Both the position numbers and the translations under genes were made by a program. A stretch of 64,000 nucleotides of DNA from positions 248,001-312,000 of the forward strand of contig JAFEBX010000003.1 in assembly GCA_018242425.1 (NCBI GenBank), read 5' to 3'. Below the pieces are notes generated by a model, which searched no databases, was not told where the DNA came from, and saw nothing but the letters and a program-made list of their open reading frames with translations. Positions within the stretch are counted from its first letter, which is position 1. Each line of letters opens with the position of its first letter. Below, in pieces: positions 7,065 to 16,430 of the stretch. Source of the stretch: Pseudomonadota bacterium. Its GTDB lineage: Bacteria; Pseudomonadota; Gammaproteobacteria; Xanthomonadales; Xanthomonadaceae.

Positions 7065-9497
7065 ATGTCCACTTCCCTGCAGTCCGATCAAGCCGCCGCC
7101 ACAGGCTCCGTATCCTGCGATCCGCAATTCGCGCTGACACCGCCGCACAATGCGCTGGCAATGATGGTGACCAAGCGCAGCGGTGTGCGCCAATCGGTCG
7201 ATCTCAACAAGATCGTGCTGGCCATCCAGCGTTGCAGCGAAGGCCTGTACGCGATCGATCCGATGCGCGTTGCAACGCGCACGATTTCCGGGCTGTACGA
7301 CGGCGCGACCACGCGCGAACTCGACGAGTTGTCGATCCGCACGGCAGCGCTCCTGACCGGCGAGGAACCCGAATACGGCAAGCTGGCGGCGCGACTGCTC
7401 GCCGGGGCGATCGCCAAGGAAGTGGCGGGACAGGAAATCCATGCCTTCTCGCAATCGGTGTCACGCGGGCACGAAGTCGGGCTGATCAACGATCGCCTGC
7501 TCGATTTCGTGCAGGCCAATGCCCGCAAGCTCAACGACGCCATCGATCCGGCGCAGGACCAGCATTTCGACTACTTCGGGCTGCGCACGCTCTACGACCG
7601 CTACCTGCTGCGCCATCCGCACAGCCGCAAGGTGATCGAGACGCCGCAGCAGTTCTTCCTGCGCATCGCCTGCGCGCTGAGCGAGGACGTCGCCGAAGCG
7701 CTCGCGCTGTACGCGACGATGAGCGCACTGGAATACCTGCCGAGCTCACCGACGCTGTTCAACTCCGGCACCCGCCACGAACAATTGTCGTCGTGCTTCC
7801 TGCTCGACTCGCCGCAGGACTCATTGGAATCGATCTACGCGCGTTACGGCGAGATCGCCCAGCTGTCGAAGTTCAGCGGCGGGATCGGCGTCAGCTACAG
7901 CCGGGTGCGCGCGCGTGGCGCGTTGATCCGTTCCACCAATGGCCATTCCAACGGCATCGTGCCCTGGCTGAAAACGCTGGATTCCTCGGTGATGGCGGTG
8001 AACCAGGGCGGCAAGCGCAAGGGCGCGGCCTGCGTCTACCTGGAAACGTGGCACGCCGACATCGAGGATTTCCTCGAGCTGCGCGACAACACTGGCGACG
8101 AAGCACGTCGCACGCACAACCTCAACTTGGCGAACTGGGTGCCCGATCTCTTCATGCAGCGCGTCGAGGCCGACCAGGAGTGGTCGCTGTTCGATCCCGG
8201 CACGGTGCCGGAGCTGGTCGATCTCCACAACGAGGCATTCAACGCCGCCTACCTGCAGGCGGAAGCGCAGGGTAAAGCCGTGAAGTCGATTCCGGCGCGC
8301 AAGCTCTATGCACGAATGATGCGCACGCTGGCCGAAACCGGGAACGGCTGGATGACCTTCAAGGACAAATGCAACCGTGCCAGCAACCAGACGCTGCGCG
8401 AACGCAATGTGATCCATCTGTCCAATCTGTGCACCGAGATCCTCGAAGTGACGTCCGCCGAGGAAACCGCGGTGTGCAACCTCGGCTCGATCAATCTGGC
8501 TCGTCACTTCGACGCCGATGGCGAGTTCGATTTCACCAAGCTCGGCGAAACGGTGCGGCAGGCGGTGGCGCAGCTCGACCGCGTGATCGATCTCAACTTC
8601 TACCCGATCGAACCGGCGCGACGCGGCAACCTGCGCTGGCGACCGGTCGGCCTCGGCTGCATGGGCCTGCAGGACGCGTTCTTCCGCAAGCGCCTGGCCT
8701 TCGACAGCGACGAGGCACGCCAACTGTCGCGCGAAATCGCCGAGACGATCTATTTCCACGCGCTCGACGCTTCCTGCGAGCTGGCAATGGAAAAGGGCGC
8801 GCACGCTTCGTTCGCCGACACCCGCGCATCGCTGGGCGAACTGCAGTTCGACGCCTGGGACGTCAAGCCGGAACAGATGGAACGCTGGGACGCGCTGCGC
8901 GCGCGCATCCGCGAGCACGGCCTGCGCAATTCGCTGCTGATCGCGATCGCGCCGACCGCGACGATTGCCTCGATCGCCGGCTGCTACGAATGCGTGGAGC
9001 CGCAGGTCAGCAACCTGTTCAAGCGCGAAACGTTGTCCGGCGATTTCCTGCAGGTGAACCGTTATCTGGTGGATGAGCTGAAGAAGCTGGGACTGTGGAC
9101 GCCGGAGATGCGCGACACCATCAAGCTGGCGGAAGGATCGATCCAGGGCATCGCGGCGATCCCGGAAACGCTGCGTCATGTCTATCGCACCGCATGGGAA
9201 CTGCCGATGCGCAGCCTGATCGACATGGCCGCCGATCGCGGCGCCTACATCGACCAGTCGGCATCGCTCAACCTGTTCATGGAAAGCCCGAATATCGGCG
9301 CGCTGTCGTCGATGTACATGCATGCATGGCGGCGCGGCATCAAGACCACCTACTACCTGCGCTCGCGCCCGGCGACGCGTATCGCCAAGACCACGGTGGG
9401 TGTCGCGGCGGAAGCCGCGCAAAACAAAGTGTTCACGCCTGCAGAGGCGGTGTCCTGCTCGCTCGAGAATCCGGAAAGCTGCGGAGCCTGCCAATGA
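7065..9497 (+). CDS. nrdA: Ribonucleoside-diphosphate reductase alpha subunit (class I)
   Basis: 810 residues. It reduces ribonucleoside diphosphates to deoxy forms with NrdB as radical generator. An N-terminal ATP-cone (about residues 25-115, starting VTKRSGVRQSVDLNKIV) provides the overall activity switch. The active site has Cys244 (LSSCFLL), the N-x-C-x-E triad Asn454/Cys456/Glu458 (NLCTE) and Cys471 (AVCNLGS). The tail ends ESCGACQ, the redox cysteine pair that accepts electrons from thioredoxin or glutaredoxin. The start at 7065 was taken because the protein has family-like sequence only from there; the Shine-Dalgarno is weak. The stop overlaps nrdB by ATGA. Expression is likely governed by NrdR and B12. 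Confidence 0.95.
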   Translation: MSTSLQSDQAAATGSVSCDPQFALTPPHNALAMMVTKRSGVRQSVDLNKIVLAIQRCSEGLYAIDPMRVATRTISGLYDGATTRELDELSIRTAALLTGEEPEYGKLAARLLAGAIAKEVAGQEIHAFSQSVSRGHEVGLINDRLLDFVQANARKLNDAIDPAQDQHFDYFGLRTLYDRYLLRHPHSRKVIETPQQFFLRIACALSEDVAEALALYATMSALEYLPSSPTLFNSGTRHEQLSSCFLLDSPQDSLESIYARYGEIAQLSKFSGGIGVSYSRVRARGALIRSTNGHSNGIVPWLKTLDSSVMAVNQGGKRKGAACVYLETWHADIEDFLELRDNTGDEARRTHNLNLANWVPDLFMQRVEADQEWSLFDPGTVPELVDLHNEAFNAAYLQAEAQGKAVKSIPARKLYARMMRTLAETGNGWMTFKDKCNRASNQTLRERNVIHLSNLCTEILEVTSAEETAVCNLGSINLARHFDADGEFDFTKLGETVRQAVAQLDRVIDLNFYPIEPARRGNLRWRPVGLGCMGLQDAFFRKRLAFDSDEARQLSREIAETIYFHALDASCELAMEKGAHASFADTRASLGELQFDAWDVKPEQMERWDALRARIREHGLRNSLLIAIAPTATIASIAGCYECVEPQVSNLFKRETLSGDFLQVNRYLVDELKKLGLWTPEMRDTIKLAEGSIQGIAAIPETLRHVYRTAWELPMRSLIDMAADRGAYIDQSASLNLFMESPNIGALSSMYMHAWRRGIKTTYYLRSRPATRIAKTTVGVAAEAAQNKVFTPAEAVSCSLENPESCGACQ

Positions 9498-10510
9498 ACG
9501 CGATCACCACGCGCCTGCTCGACCCCGGCTTCGAACTCACCCTGCGGCCGATGCGCTATCCGCAGTTCTACGAGATGTATCGCAACGCCGTGCGCAACAC
9601 CTGGACGGTGGAGGAGATCGATTTCCAGATCGACATCGCCGACCTCCACGCCAGGATGTCGCCGGCCGATCGCCACCTGATCCATCGCTTGGTGGCGTTC
9701 TTCGCCACCGGCGATTCGATCGTCGCCAACAATCTGGTGCTCAATCTCTACAAGCACCTCAACGCACCGGAAGCGCGCATGTACCTGTCGCGCCAGCTGT
9801 ATGAGGAAGCGCTGCACGTGCAGTTCTACCTCACCCTGCTCGACAATTATCTGCCCGACCCGACGGAACGCGCACGCGCCTTCTCCGCGATCGAGAACAT
9901 TCCGTCGATCCGCAAGAAGGCCGAGTTCTGCTTCAAGTGGATCGACTCGATCCAGAACCTCGACCGCATCGAGAGCCGCGAACAGCGCCGGCAATTCCTG
10001 CTCAACCAGATCTGTTTCGCCGCCTGCATCGAAGGCCTGTTCTTCTTCGCCGCCTTCGCCTACGTCTATCACTTCCGTTCACGTGGACTGCTGCCGGGGC
10101 TGGCTTCGGGCACCAATTGGGTATTCCGCGACGAATCCTGCCACATGGAATTCGCCTTCGAGGCGGTGCGTACCGTGCGCGAGGAAGAGCCCGACCTGTT
10201 CGACGACGAAATGAAGCAGCAGGTTTACGCGATGCTGGAGGATGCGATCGAATGCGAGATGCAGTTCGCCGCGGATGTGCTCTCGGGCGGGGTCGCCGGG
10301 ATTTCCGAGCGCGACATGCGCCAGTACCTGCAGCATTGCGCCGACGGCCACTTCGCCAAGCTGGGAATGGAGAAGCGCTACCACGTGCGCAATCCGTTTC
10401 CCTTCATGGAGCTGCAGGACGTGCAGGAACTGACCAACTTCTTCGAGCGCCGGGTCAGCGCCTACCAACTCGGGGTGACGGGAGAAGTCGGTTTCGATCA
10501 CGCCTTCTGA
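9494..10510 (+). CDS. nrdB: Ribonucleoside-diphosphate reductase beta subunit (class I)
   Basis: A 338-residue R2 protein that stores the radical used by NrdA. Metal ligands visible include Asp74 (GDSIVANN), Glu105 and His108 (EEALHVQFY), and a second Glu-x-x-His in DESCHMEF (about residue 215). Tyr112 sits four residues after His108, the position of the tyrosyl radical in E. coli NrdB. This supports a tyrosyl-radical class I enzyme rather than the radical-Tyr-lacking class Ic. The length is a little below E. coli NrdB (376). It overlaps nrdA by 4 bases and is convergent with the following hydrolase gene. Confidence 0.95.
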   Translation: MNAITTRLLDPGFELTLRPMRYPQFYEMYRNAVRNTWTVEEIDFQIDIADLHARMSPADRHLIHRLVAFFATGDSIVANNLVLNLYKHLNAPEARMYLSRQLYEEALHVQFYLTLLDNYLPDPTERARAFSAIENIPSIRKKAEFCFKWIDSIQNLDRIESREQRRQFLLNQICFAACIEGLFFFAAFAYVYHFRSRGLLPGLASGTNWVFRDESCHMEFAFEAVRTVREEEPDLFDDEMKQQVYAMLEDAIECEMQFAADVLSGGVAGISERDMRQYLQHCADGHFAKLGMEKRYHVRNPFPFMELQDVQELTNFFERRVSAYQLGVTGEVGFDHAF

Positions 10511-10546
10511 GCATCAACGGCGACGGCCTGCACGGGCCGCGCCAGG

Positions 10547-11461
10547 TCAGCGCATGTGCGCGTCGATGTACTGCGCGACCGCGGTCGTGTAGGCCGACGG
10601 CAAGCCCAGGTCGTGGTTGATCTCTCCGTGCTGCATCGGCTCCGGCAAGACCTGCAGCGTCACCCCGAAAGTCGCCGCCTTGCCGGCGAACGCACGAGCC
10701 TCGTCGCACGGCGAGGCCGGCACCTGCCGTTCGCTGGAGCAGACCAGCAGCATCGGCAGCGCGGCGCGGCCAAGTTGATCCGCCGGTGATGCTGCGCGCC
10801 ACGCCTCGCGATTGTTGCCGAAGGCATCGCTGTAGATCTTCGGAACGCGCGTTGCCGACATGATCTTCGGCACGTCGAGTGCAGCGCTGTCCAGCGACAC
10901 CACCGCGCGCGGTCGATGCGCGCCGGCATCGGCCAGCAAGGCTGGCTTGGCACCGAGCAATGCCACCAGCTGCGCACCGGCGGAATGCCCCATCAGCACG
11001 AGACGCTCCGGATCCAGCTTCCATTCCCGTGCATGTGCCTGCACGATGGCGACGGCGTGCGCGATGTCCTGCGCTTGCTGCAAGGGCGTCGCCTGCGGCA
11101 CCAGGCGATAGTCGGCGGAAATCACCGCGTAGCCCTTGGGCAGCCAATAGGCGAGCTTGTTCTCCAGCCCCGGATTGGTCTTGTCGCCATTGGCCCAGCC
11201 GCCACCATGGACGTAAAACAGCACCGGGGCGTTGCGTGCATTCGCTGGCAGATAGACATCGAAGTGTTGCGCCGGATCATTGCCGTACGCGACATCGCGC
11301 AAGGCAGTGGCACCGGCCGGCACGGCGACCACATGCTCGCGACGGCTGGCCTCGCGCATGCGTTCGATGCGCTGGCCGAGTCCGCCGCGCCTTTGCATCA
11401 TTTGCGCTTCCAGCGGCAGCGAAACAGCGGCACAAAGCAGGATGGCGTAGCGCAGGTTCAT
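10547..11461 (-). CDS. Secreted alpha/beta hydrolase (esterase/lipase, HSL-like)
   Basis: 304 residues. The start at 11461 has a good GGGAGA ribosome binding site and gives a signal peptide of about 20 residues (NLRYAILLCAAVSLPLEA). The oxyanion motif HGGGW and nucleophile elbow GHSAG place it among carboxylesterases of the BD-FAE/kynurenine-formamidase-like group. A C-terminal HGEINHDLG provides the catalytic His. The substrate is unknown. It lies just downstream of an EnvZ-like kinase gene on the same strand, with about 30 bases between them, so it may share that transcript. Confidence 0.83.
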   Translation of the reverse strand: MNLRYAILLCAAVSLPLEAQMMQRRGGLGQRIERMREASRREHVVAVPAGATALRDVAYGNDPAQHFDVYLPANARNAPVLFYVHGGGWANGDKTNPGLENKLAYWLPKGYAVISADYRLVPQATPLQQAQDIAHAVAIVQAHAREWKLDPERLVLMGHSAGAQLVALLGAKPALLADAGAHRPRAVVSLDSAALDVPKIMSATRVPKIYSDAFGNNREAWRAASPADQLGRAALPMLLVCSSERQVPASPCDEARAFAGKAATFGVTLQVLPEPMQHGEINHDLGLPSAYTTAVAQYIDAHMR

Positions 11462-11491
11462 GGCAGTCTCCCTCGTAACTGGCAAATGGAA

Positions 11492-12757
11492 TCAGCGATC
11501 GCGCAGATGCAGTTCGGCGCGCAAGCCGGCGGGCGGATTCGGCAGCAGGCGCAGCTCGCCACCGTGTTGATGGGCAACGCGATCGACGATCGACAAACCC
11601 AGGCCGCTGCCGCCTCGTGTCTGGTCATGGATGAACGGTTGTCGCGCGCGTTCGGCGGCTTCCGGCGACAGGCCGGGGCCGCAATCAGCGACAGTGACCA
11701 CCCAGGTGCCGTCGTCATCGCGCAAGTCGAATGAAAACGGTTCGGCGCCATGGCGTTCGGCGTTTCCGACCAGGTTCTCGATCGCCCGGCGCAACGCCAG
11801 CGGTTTGCCGCGCATCTGCGCGATCGCAGGCAGCGTCGATTGCCACGCGTGCGCGCATCCGGCCAGGACCTGCCTGCAGAGCTCGGCAAGGTCGAGCGCC
11901 TCGTCCGGCTCATCGCGTCCATCGCGCGCATAGGCGATGAACTGCGACAGGATCGCATCGACTTCGCCGACATCGCGCATGATGTCGGCGCGCAACGCCG
12001 GATCGGTGTCCGGCAGCATCTCCAGCGCGAATTGCAATCGCGTCAGCGGCGTGCGCAGGTCATGGGAAATTCCGGCCAGCATCAGCGCGCGCTCCGCCGC
12101 CGCACCGCGCACGTCATCGCTGGCCTGTCCCAATGCGCGCGCCAGTTCACCGATTTCGCGGGGGTCGCGCGCATGCGCCGCAGGCGGCGCGTCGCCACGG
12201 ACGATCGCCGGCGCCGCCGCCGCAAGTGCACGCATGGGCAACACCAGGCGGCGCGCGAAGTATGCGGCGGCCGCCCATACCAGCACCGCGCACAGCAACA
12301 GCCACAACGCGGAGAACCCGCGCGTTCCGGCGGGCCGGCCATAGTCGAACCCGATCCACAGTGACGGGCTGACCTTCAAGCGCAACCACAGCGTGGCCTG
12401 CCGGTCGATGCGATTGATCTGCAGGGCGTGCCCATCGTCGAGTTCATCCGGTGCATGTTCCTGCACCGCGCGCAGCAGCGGCCCGAGCTGGCGCGTCGGA
12501 TTGCCGGGCGTCGAATCGCTCAATCGCAAGCCTGCCGCGTGCAGCGTCTGTTCGAGTTGCGCCCGCGATTGATACTGGCTCAGCGTCTCGACCACGGTGG
12601 CGAAGCCGTCCATCGCCTGCAACATCTGGCTTGCGCGTGGCTGCGTGACCAGCGTGCGCACCAGCAACACGCAGGTGACGCCCGCGCCCAGCAATACCAG
12701 CGAGATGACCAGCGTGAGCTGGCCGAACACGCTGCGCGGCAGCCATCGGCTCATCAT
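11492..12757 (-). CDS. envZ: EnvZ-like sensor histidine kinase
   Basis: 421 residues with two membrane segments (about 10-32 and 150-172), a periplasmic sensor loop, and a HAMP domain ending ALGQASDDVRG. The H-box SHDLRTPLTRLQFALEM is very close to that of EnvZ. The ATPase domain carries the N box NLVGNAERHG, G1 DCGPGL and G2 GGSGLGLSI. It phosphorylates the response regulator encoded immediately upstream, with which it overlaps by ATGA. The osmotic or porin regulation of E. coli EnvZ may not carry over. Confidence 0.87.
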   Translation of the reverse strand: MMSRWLPRSVFGQLTLVISLVLLGAGVTCVLLVRTLVTQPRASQMLQAMDGFATVVETLSQYQSRAQLEQTLHAAGLRLSDSTPGNPTRQLGPLLRAVQEHAPDELDDGHALQINRIDRQATLWLRLKVSPSLWIGFDYGRPAGTRGFSALWLLLCAVLVWAAAAYFARRLVLPMRALAAAAPAIVRGDAPPAAHARDPREIGELARALGQASDDVRGAAAERALMLAGISHDLRTPLTRLQFALEMLPDTDPALRADIMRDVGEVDAILSQFIAYARDGRDEPDEALDLAELCRQVLAGCAHAWQSTLPAIAQMRGKPLALRRAIENLVGNAERHGAEPFSFDLRDDDGTWVVTVADCGPGLSPEAAERARQPFIHDQTRGGSGLGLSIVDRVAHQHGGELRLLPNPPAGLRAELHLRDR

Positions 12758-13482
12758 GGATTGTCCTTCGTTTCCGGTGGCACATAGACATAGCCGACGC
12801 CCCAGACCGTCTGGATCAGGCGTGGCTGTCCCGAATCGACTTCCAGCAATTTGCGCAACCGCGCGATGGTCACGTCGATGCTGCGTTCGAACGCTTCGTG
12901 TTCGCGCCCGCGCGCAAGGCTCATCAAGCGATCGCGGCTGAGCGCCTGCCGCGGATGCCTGAGCAGGACCGACAACACCGCGAATTCCCCCGAGGTGATG
13001 CGCAGCGGTTTGCCGTTGGCGGTCAACTCGCGCGTGGTCGTATCGAGCTGGAAGGGTCCGAATGCGAGCACCCCGCCCTCGGCGCGCGGCGCCCCGGGAG
13101 CGACGGTGGGAACCCGGCGCAGGATCGCCCGGATGCGCGCCAGCAACTCGCGCGGATTCACCGGCTTGGGCAGATAGTCGTCGGCACCGATCTCGAGCCC
13201 GATGATGCGATCGATCTCGTCGCCCTTGGCGGTGAGCATCAGCACTGGCGTGGTATCGCCCCGCCCGCGCAGCGTGCGGCAGATTTCCAGCCCGTCATCC
13301 CCCGGCAGCATCAGGTCGAGCACGATCAGGTCATAGTGGCCGCGATCGAGCATCTGCCGCATCTGCACGCCATCGGCGGCACCGCGCACCTCGAACCCCT
13401 GCTCGTCCAGGTAGCGCAACAGCAGCGCGCGCAGGCGATCGTCGTCGTCAACCAGCAACAGTCGGGGCAGGGATTCGGCCAT
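12754..13482 (-). CDS. ompR: OmpR-like response regulator
   Basis: 242 residues. The receiver domain (about 6-125) has the acidic cluster VDDDD, the phospho-acceptor in VLDLMLPG, Thr in LTAK and Lys in PKPVNP. The OmpR/PhoB winged helix is in the C-terminal part, ending LIQTVWGVGYVYVP. The start at 13482 was chosen because the domain begins right after it. It pairs with the EnvZ-like kinase downstream. It is divergent from a small secreted protein gene, whose promoter it might regulate. Confidence 0.9.
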   Translation of the reverse strand: MAESLPRLLLVDDDDRLRALLLRYLDEQGFEVRGAADGVQMRQMLDRGHYDLIVLDLMLPGDDGLEICRTLRGRGDTTPVLMLTAKGDEIDRIIGLEIGADDYLPKPVNPRELLARIRAILRRVPTVAPGAPRAEGGVLAFGPFQLDTTTRELTANGKPLRITSGEFAVLSVLLRHPRQALSRDRLMSLARGREHEAFERSIDVTIARLRKLLEVDSGQPRLIQTVWGVGYVYVPPETKDNP

Positions 13483-13670
13483 GCCGACACTATCGCGGCG
13501 GCGCCGGGGCATGGCAAATGCAAAGCCGGGCGAGTTTGTAACCGAATGTTTCCCTGCCCCCATCATGAAATATCCGCTCGCAAAGTGGATACACCTTGCT
13601 GCCCCGTGCTGGCGACGATGGCCCCACGCGATGCACGCCGCATCGTCGACAACCAACCAAGGAGAACACC

Positions 13671-14117
13671 ATGAGCAAGACTCCCATCCTGCTGTCCGTG
13701 CTGGGCATCGTGGCCACCGTTTTCATCGCTCCCGATGCTTCCGCCGGACGCGTTCGCGCGCACGTCGGCGGACACACCGCCAATGGTGGCCGCTTTGGCG
13801 CGACCAAGTCAGTCGCCCATGACGCACGCGGCACCGTGGTGCGCAGCCATGGCTGGCACAGCGATGGCGACGGCAATGTCAGTGGCGGCAGCAAGACGCG
13901 CATCGAAGGCGCCAATGGCGGCAGCGCCCAGCAGCAGACCAGTTTCGATCACAACGCGGACGGCACCAATTCGGCAAGCCGCAGCAGCACCGCGACCGGA
14001 AGCCAGGGCAATACCTATACCGGCTCGACCAGCTACAGCACCGGCAGCGGCATCAGCCACACCGCCATCTGCACGGACAGTGCCGGCAACACCATCACCT
14101 GTCCCGGCGCGAGGTGA
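13671..14117 (+). CDS. Small secreted Gly/Ser/Asn-rich protein of unknown function
   Basis: 148 residues. I recognise no characterised family. Residues 1-25 form a signal peptide ending APDASA. The mature part is low in hydrophobics and rich in Gly, Ser, Thr, Asn and His, with loosely repeated units such as GGHTANGGRFGATK and GANGGSAQQQTSF. The last segment contains two Cys (AICTDSAGNTITCPG) that could form a disulfide. GGAG lies 8 bases before the start. The composition suggests an extended surface or matrix protein. It is divergent from the OmpR-like gene. Confidence 0.7.
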   Translation: MSKTPILLSVLGIVATVFIAPDASAGRVRAHVGGHTANGGRFGATKSVAHDARGTVVRSHGWHSDGDGNVSGGSKTRIEGANGGSAQQQTSFDHNADGTNSASRSSTATGSQGNTYTGSTSYSTGSGISHTAICTDSAGNTITCPGAR

Positions 14118-14213
14118 TCCGACACACAGATATCCCGCCGGGCGAAAGCTTCGCTTAACACGCGCGGGGCGCGGCATCGCCAACATGTGTGCTTTCCGCC
14201 GCGCGATGCCCGC

Positions 14214-14987
14214 ATGAACGACTTCTCCCGGGACAACAGCCTTGCCGACTGGGTGGCCAAGGTCCCCGCGATCACCCTCGGCTTCTGGGTCATCAAGATC
14301 CTGGCGACCACGCTCGGCGAGATCGGCGGCGACGCGGTCACCATGTCGATGGGTCTCGGCTACCTGGTCGGGACCGCCATCTTCGCCATGGTGTTCGCGG
14401 CCGCGGTGGCGCTGCAGATCCGCGCACCGCGCTTCAACAAGTGGCTGTACTGGTTCGCGATCATCGCCAGCACCACGGTCGGCACCACCCTGGCGGATTT
14501 CGCCGACCGTTCGCTCGGGATCGGCTACACCGGCGGCTCCGCGCTCCTGCTCACATTGCTGCTGGCGACATTGTTCACCTGGTATCGCAGCACCGGCACC
14601 ATTGCCGTGGACAGCGTGCGCGATGGCCGTTCGGAGCTGTTCTACTGGCTCACCATCACCTTCTCGCAAACGCTCGGCACCGCGCTTGGCGACTGGGTGG
14701 CCGATACCCAAGGCGTCGGCTATGCCGATGGCATCCTGATTTTTGGCGGTTTGCTGCTGCTGGTTGCGTTCCTCTACTTCGTCACCAAGGTCTCGCGCAC
14801 TGCATTGTTCTGGGCCGCCTTCGTGCTGACGCGCCCGTTGGGCGCGGTGGTCGGGGATTTCCTCGACAAGTCGGATGCCCAGGGCGGGCTGGAGCTCAGT
14901 CGTTATGGCGGATCGCTGGCCTTGCTCGTCGCGATCGTATTGTGTGTTTTCTTTTTCCCGCAGCGGCCAGCGACCAAAACGCATTGA
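14214..14987 (+). CDS. DUF347/COG4705 membrane protein with four tandem repeats
   Basis: A 257-residue inner-membrane protein. It contains four copies of a unit with two membrane helices: a Trp near the start (GFWVIK, LYWFAI, FYWLTI, LFWAAF), then LG-x-x-x-x-D (TLGEIGGD, TVGTTLAD, TLGTALGD, PLGAVVGD) and mostly a G-x-GY motif. This is the DUF347 four-repeat architecture, whose function is not established as far as I know. It begins a four-gene set with an outer-membrane-like protein and a two-component pair, suggesting that the pair senses or controls the process it serves. Confidence 0.82.
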   Translation: MNDFSRDNSLADWVAKVPAITLGFWVIKILATTLGEIGGDAVTMSMGLGYLVGTAIFAMVFAAAVALQIRAPRFNKWLYWFAIIASTTVGTTLADFADRSLGIGYTGGSALLLTLLLATLFTWYRSTGTIAVDSVRDGRSELFYWLTITFSQTLGTALGDWVADTQGVGYADGILIFGGLLLLVAFLYFVTKVSRTALFWAAFVLTRPLGAVVGDFLDKSDAQGGLELSRYGGSLALLVAIVLCVFFFPQRPATKTH

Positions 14988-14989
14988 AG

Positions 14990-15751
14990 ATGAAGTCGTA
15001 TCGCGCGCGACAGGGATGGATCGTCTCCATCCTGATCGCATGTACCTGTATCCCGCATGTCGCGTTGGCGCAGGCAGGGCCACCGCTGATCACCAATGAC
15101 ACCGGATCCCCCGGCAATGGCCATTGGGAGATCAACCTCGCCGCGACGGGTGATCGCAGCGGCGGTGTTTGGAATGTCACTGCGCCCGATGCCGACATCA
15201 ATTACGGATTGGGCGAACGCATCCAGCTCACACTGCACCCGACATGGGCACATCGCAGCGCACCGGGTGAGGCGTTCACGTCCGGAATCGGCGGTACCGA
15301 ACTCGCCGTGCGCTGGCGCTTTCTCGACGAGGACAAGGCTGGCGTGAGCATGGCGATCCAGCCGCACTGGATCCTGCCGGGTCCGTCCGTGGCGCAGCGC
15401 AAGGGCCTGAGTTCGACGACACAGGAAATCCAGTTGCCGTTGCAGGTCGTCAAGACTTTCGGCAAATCGTCCATGGGCGTGGAGCTGGTCCGCCATTTCG
15501 TCGACAAGGGCGACGACGCCTGGCAGGCCGGGATGTTCTGGGCGCGGCCATGCCCGCACGACTGGCAATGCCTGGCCGAGGTCAACAGCAGCCGCGACGA
15601 TCACGGCACCACGCAAACCATCGTCAACCTCGGCACCCGTCATCCGATCAACGAACACCTGGTCTTCCTCGCCTCGCTCGGCCGGCAAATCTCGGGTGAA
15701 CGGCCGCGTTCCAGCCCGGTCTTCTACCTGGGCATACAGGTATTAAAGTAA
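14990..15751 (+). CDS. Putative outer-membrane beta-barrel protein
   Basis: 253 residues with a signal peptide ending HVALA (about residue 26). The mature sequence alternates polar and hydrophobic residues in short strands separated by Gly/Asp turns (INYGLGERIQLTLHP, TELAVRWRF), ending with FYLGIQVLK, as in outer-membrane transporters of the MetA-pathway/phenol-degradation type. It resembles proteins annotated only as transporter. It starts 2 bases after the DUF347 stop and precedes a response regulator gene by 4 bases. Confidence 0.7.
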   Translation: MKSYRARQGWIVSILIACTCIPHVALAQAGPPLITNDTGSPGNGHWEINLAATGDRSGGVWNVTAPDADINYGLGERIQLTLHPTWAHRSAPGEAFTSGIGGTELAVRWRFLDEDKAGVSMAIQPHWILPGPSVAQRKGLSSTTQEIQLPLQVVKTFGKSSMGVELVRHFVDKGDDAWQAGMFWARPCPHDWQCLAEVNSSRDDHGTTQTIVNLGTRHPINEHLVFLASLGRQISGERPRSSPVFYLGIQVLK

Positions 15752-15755
15752 GCCC

Positions 15756-16430
15756 ATGCGCATATTGATCGCGGAAGACGACGAACACATCGCCGCCGGC
15801 ATGCAGAACCTGCTGGTCGCGCGCGGCCATGCGGTGGATCGCGTCGGCGACGGCAAGCAGGCCGAGGAAGCCGGCAAGAGCGGCGTCTACCAGTTGCTGA
15901 TCCTCGACATCGGCCTGCCCTCGCTGGAAGGCGGTGAAGTGATCCGCCGGTTGCGCGCGGCGCGCATCGACACCCCGATCCTGGTGGTCAGCGCCGGTGA
16001 AGCACTCAACGAACGCGTGCGCATCCTCGATCTCGGCGCCGACGATTATCTGGTCAAGCCATTCGCGATCGCGGAATTCGATGCACGCGTGCGTGCGCAT
16101 TTGCGACGCGGTTCGGCGCAGGGCGCGACCGAACTGGAGATCGGGGGACTGGCGATCGATCCCGGCGACCAGCGTGCGCGCGGCCCCAATGGCCCGATCG
16201 AACTCACCGCACGCGAATTCGCGCTGGTGTCGCTGCTGGCGGCCCGCGCGGGTCGCATCGTCAGTCGCACGCAGATGATGGAAACGATCTGCGCCTGGGA
16301 CAACGAGCTGACCGACAACGGCCTCGACATCGCGCTGCATCGCCTGCGCCGCAAGATCCAGGACTGTGGCGTGCGCCTGCGCACCGTGCGTGGCCTCGGT
16401 TATCTGCTGGAACCCCTCGGCAATGAGTGA
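15756..16430 (+). CDS. OmpR-family response regulator (QseB/TctD-like)
   Basis: 224 residues. The receiver domain has AEDDEH at residues 6-11, the phospho-Asp in LILDIGLPS and Lys in VKPFAI. A winged helix follows, ending TVRGLGYLLEP. The length and motif order are those of QseB/PmrA/TctD regulators. It overlaps the kinase gene by 8 bases and is probably the partner of that kinase. Likely targets, by position, are the DUF347 and outer-membrane genes upstream. Confidence 0.9.
   Translation: MRILIAEDDEHIAAGMQNLLVARGHAVDRVGDGKQAEEAGKSGVYQLLILDIGLPSLEGGEVIRRLRAARIDTPILVVSAGEALNERVRILDLGADDYLVKPFAIAEFDARVRAHLRRGSAQGATELEIGGLAIDPGDQRARGPNGPIELTAREFALVSLLAARAGRIVSRTQMMETICAWDNELTDNGLDIALHRLRRKIQDCGVRLRTVRGLGYLLEPLGNE

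Noticed and set aside
7821..9494. Long open frame antisense to nrdA
   Set aside because: nrdA carries all class I RNR motifs; the antisense frame is a GC-rich shadow with His/Gln/Arg-rich translation.
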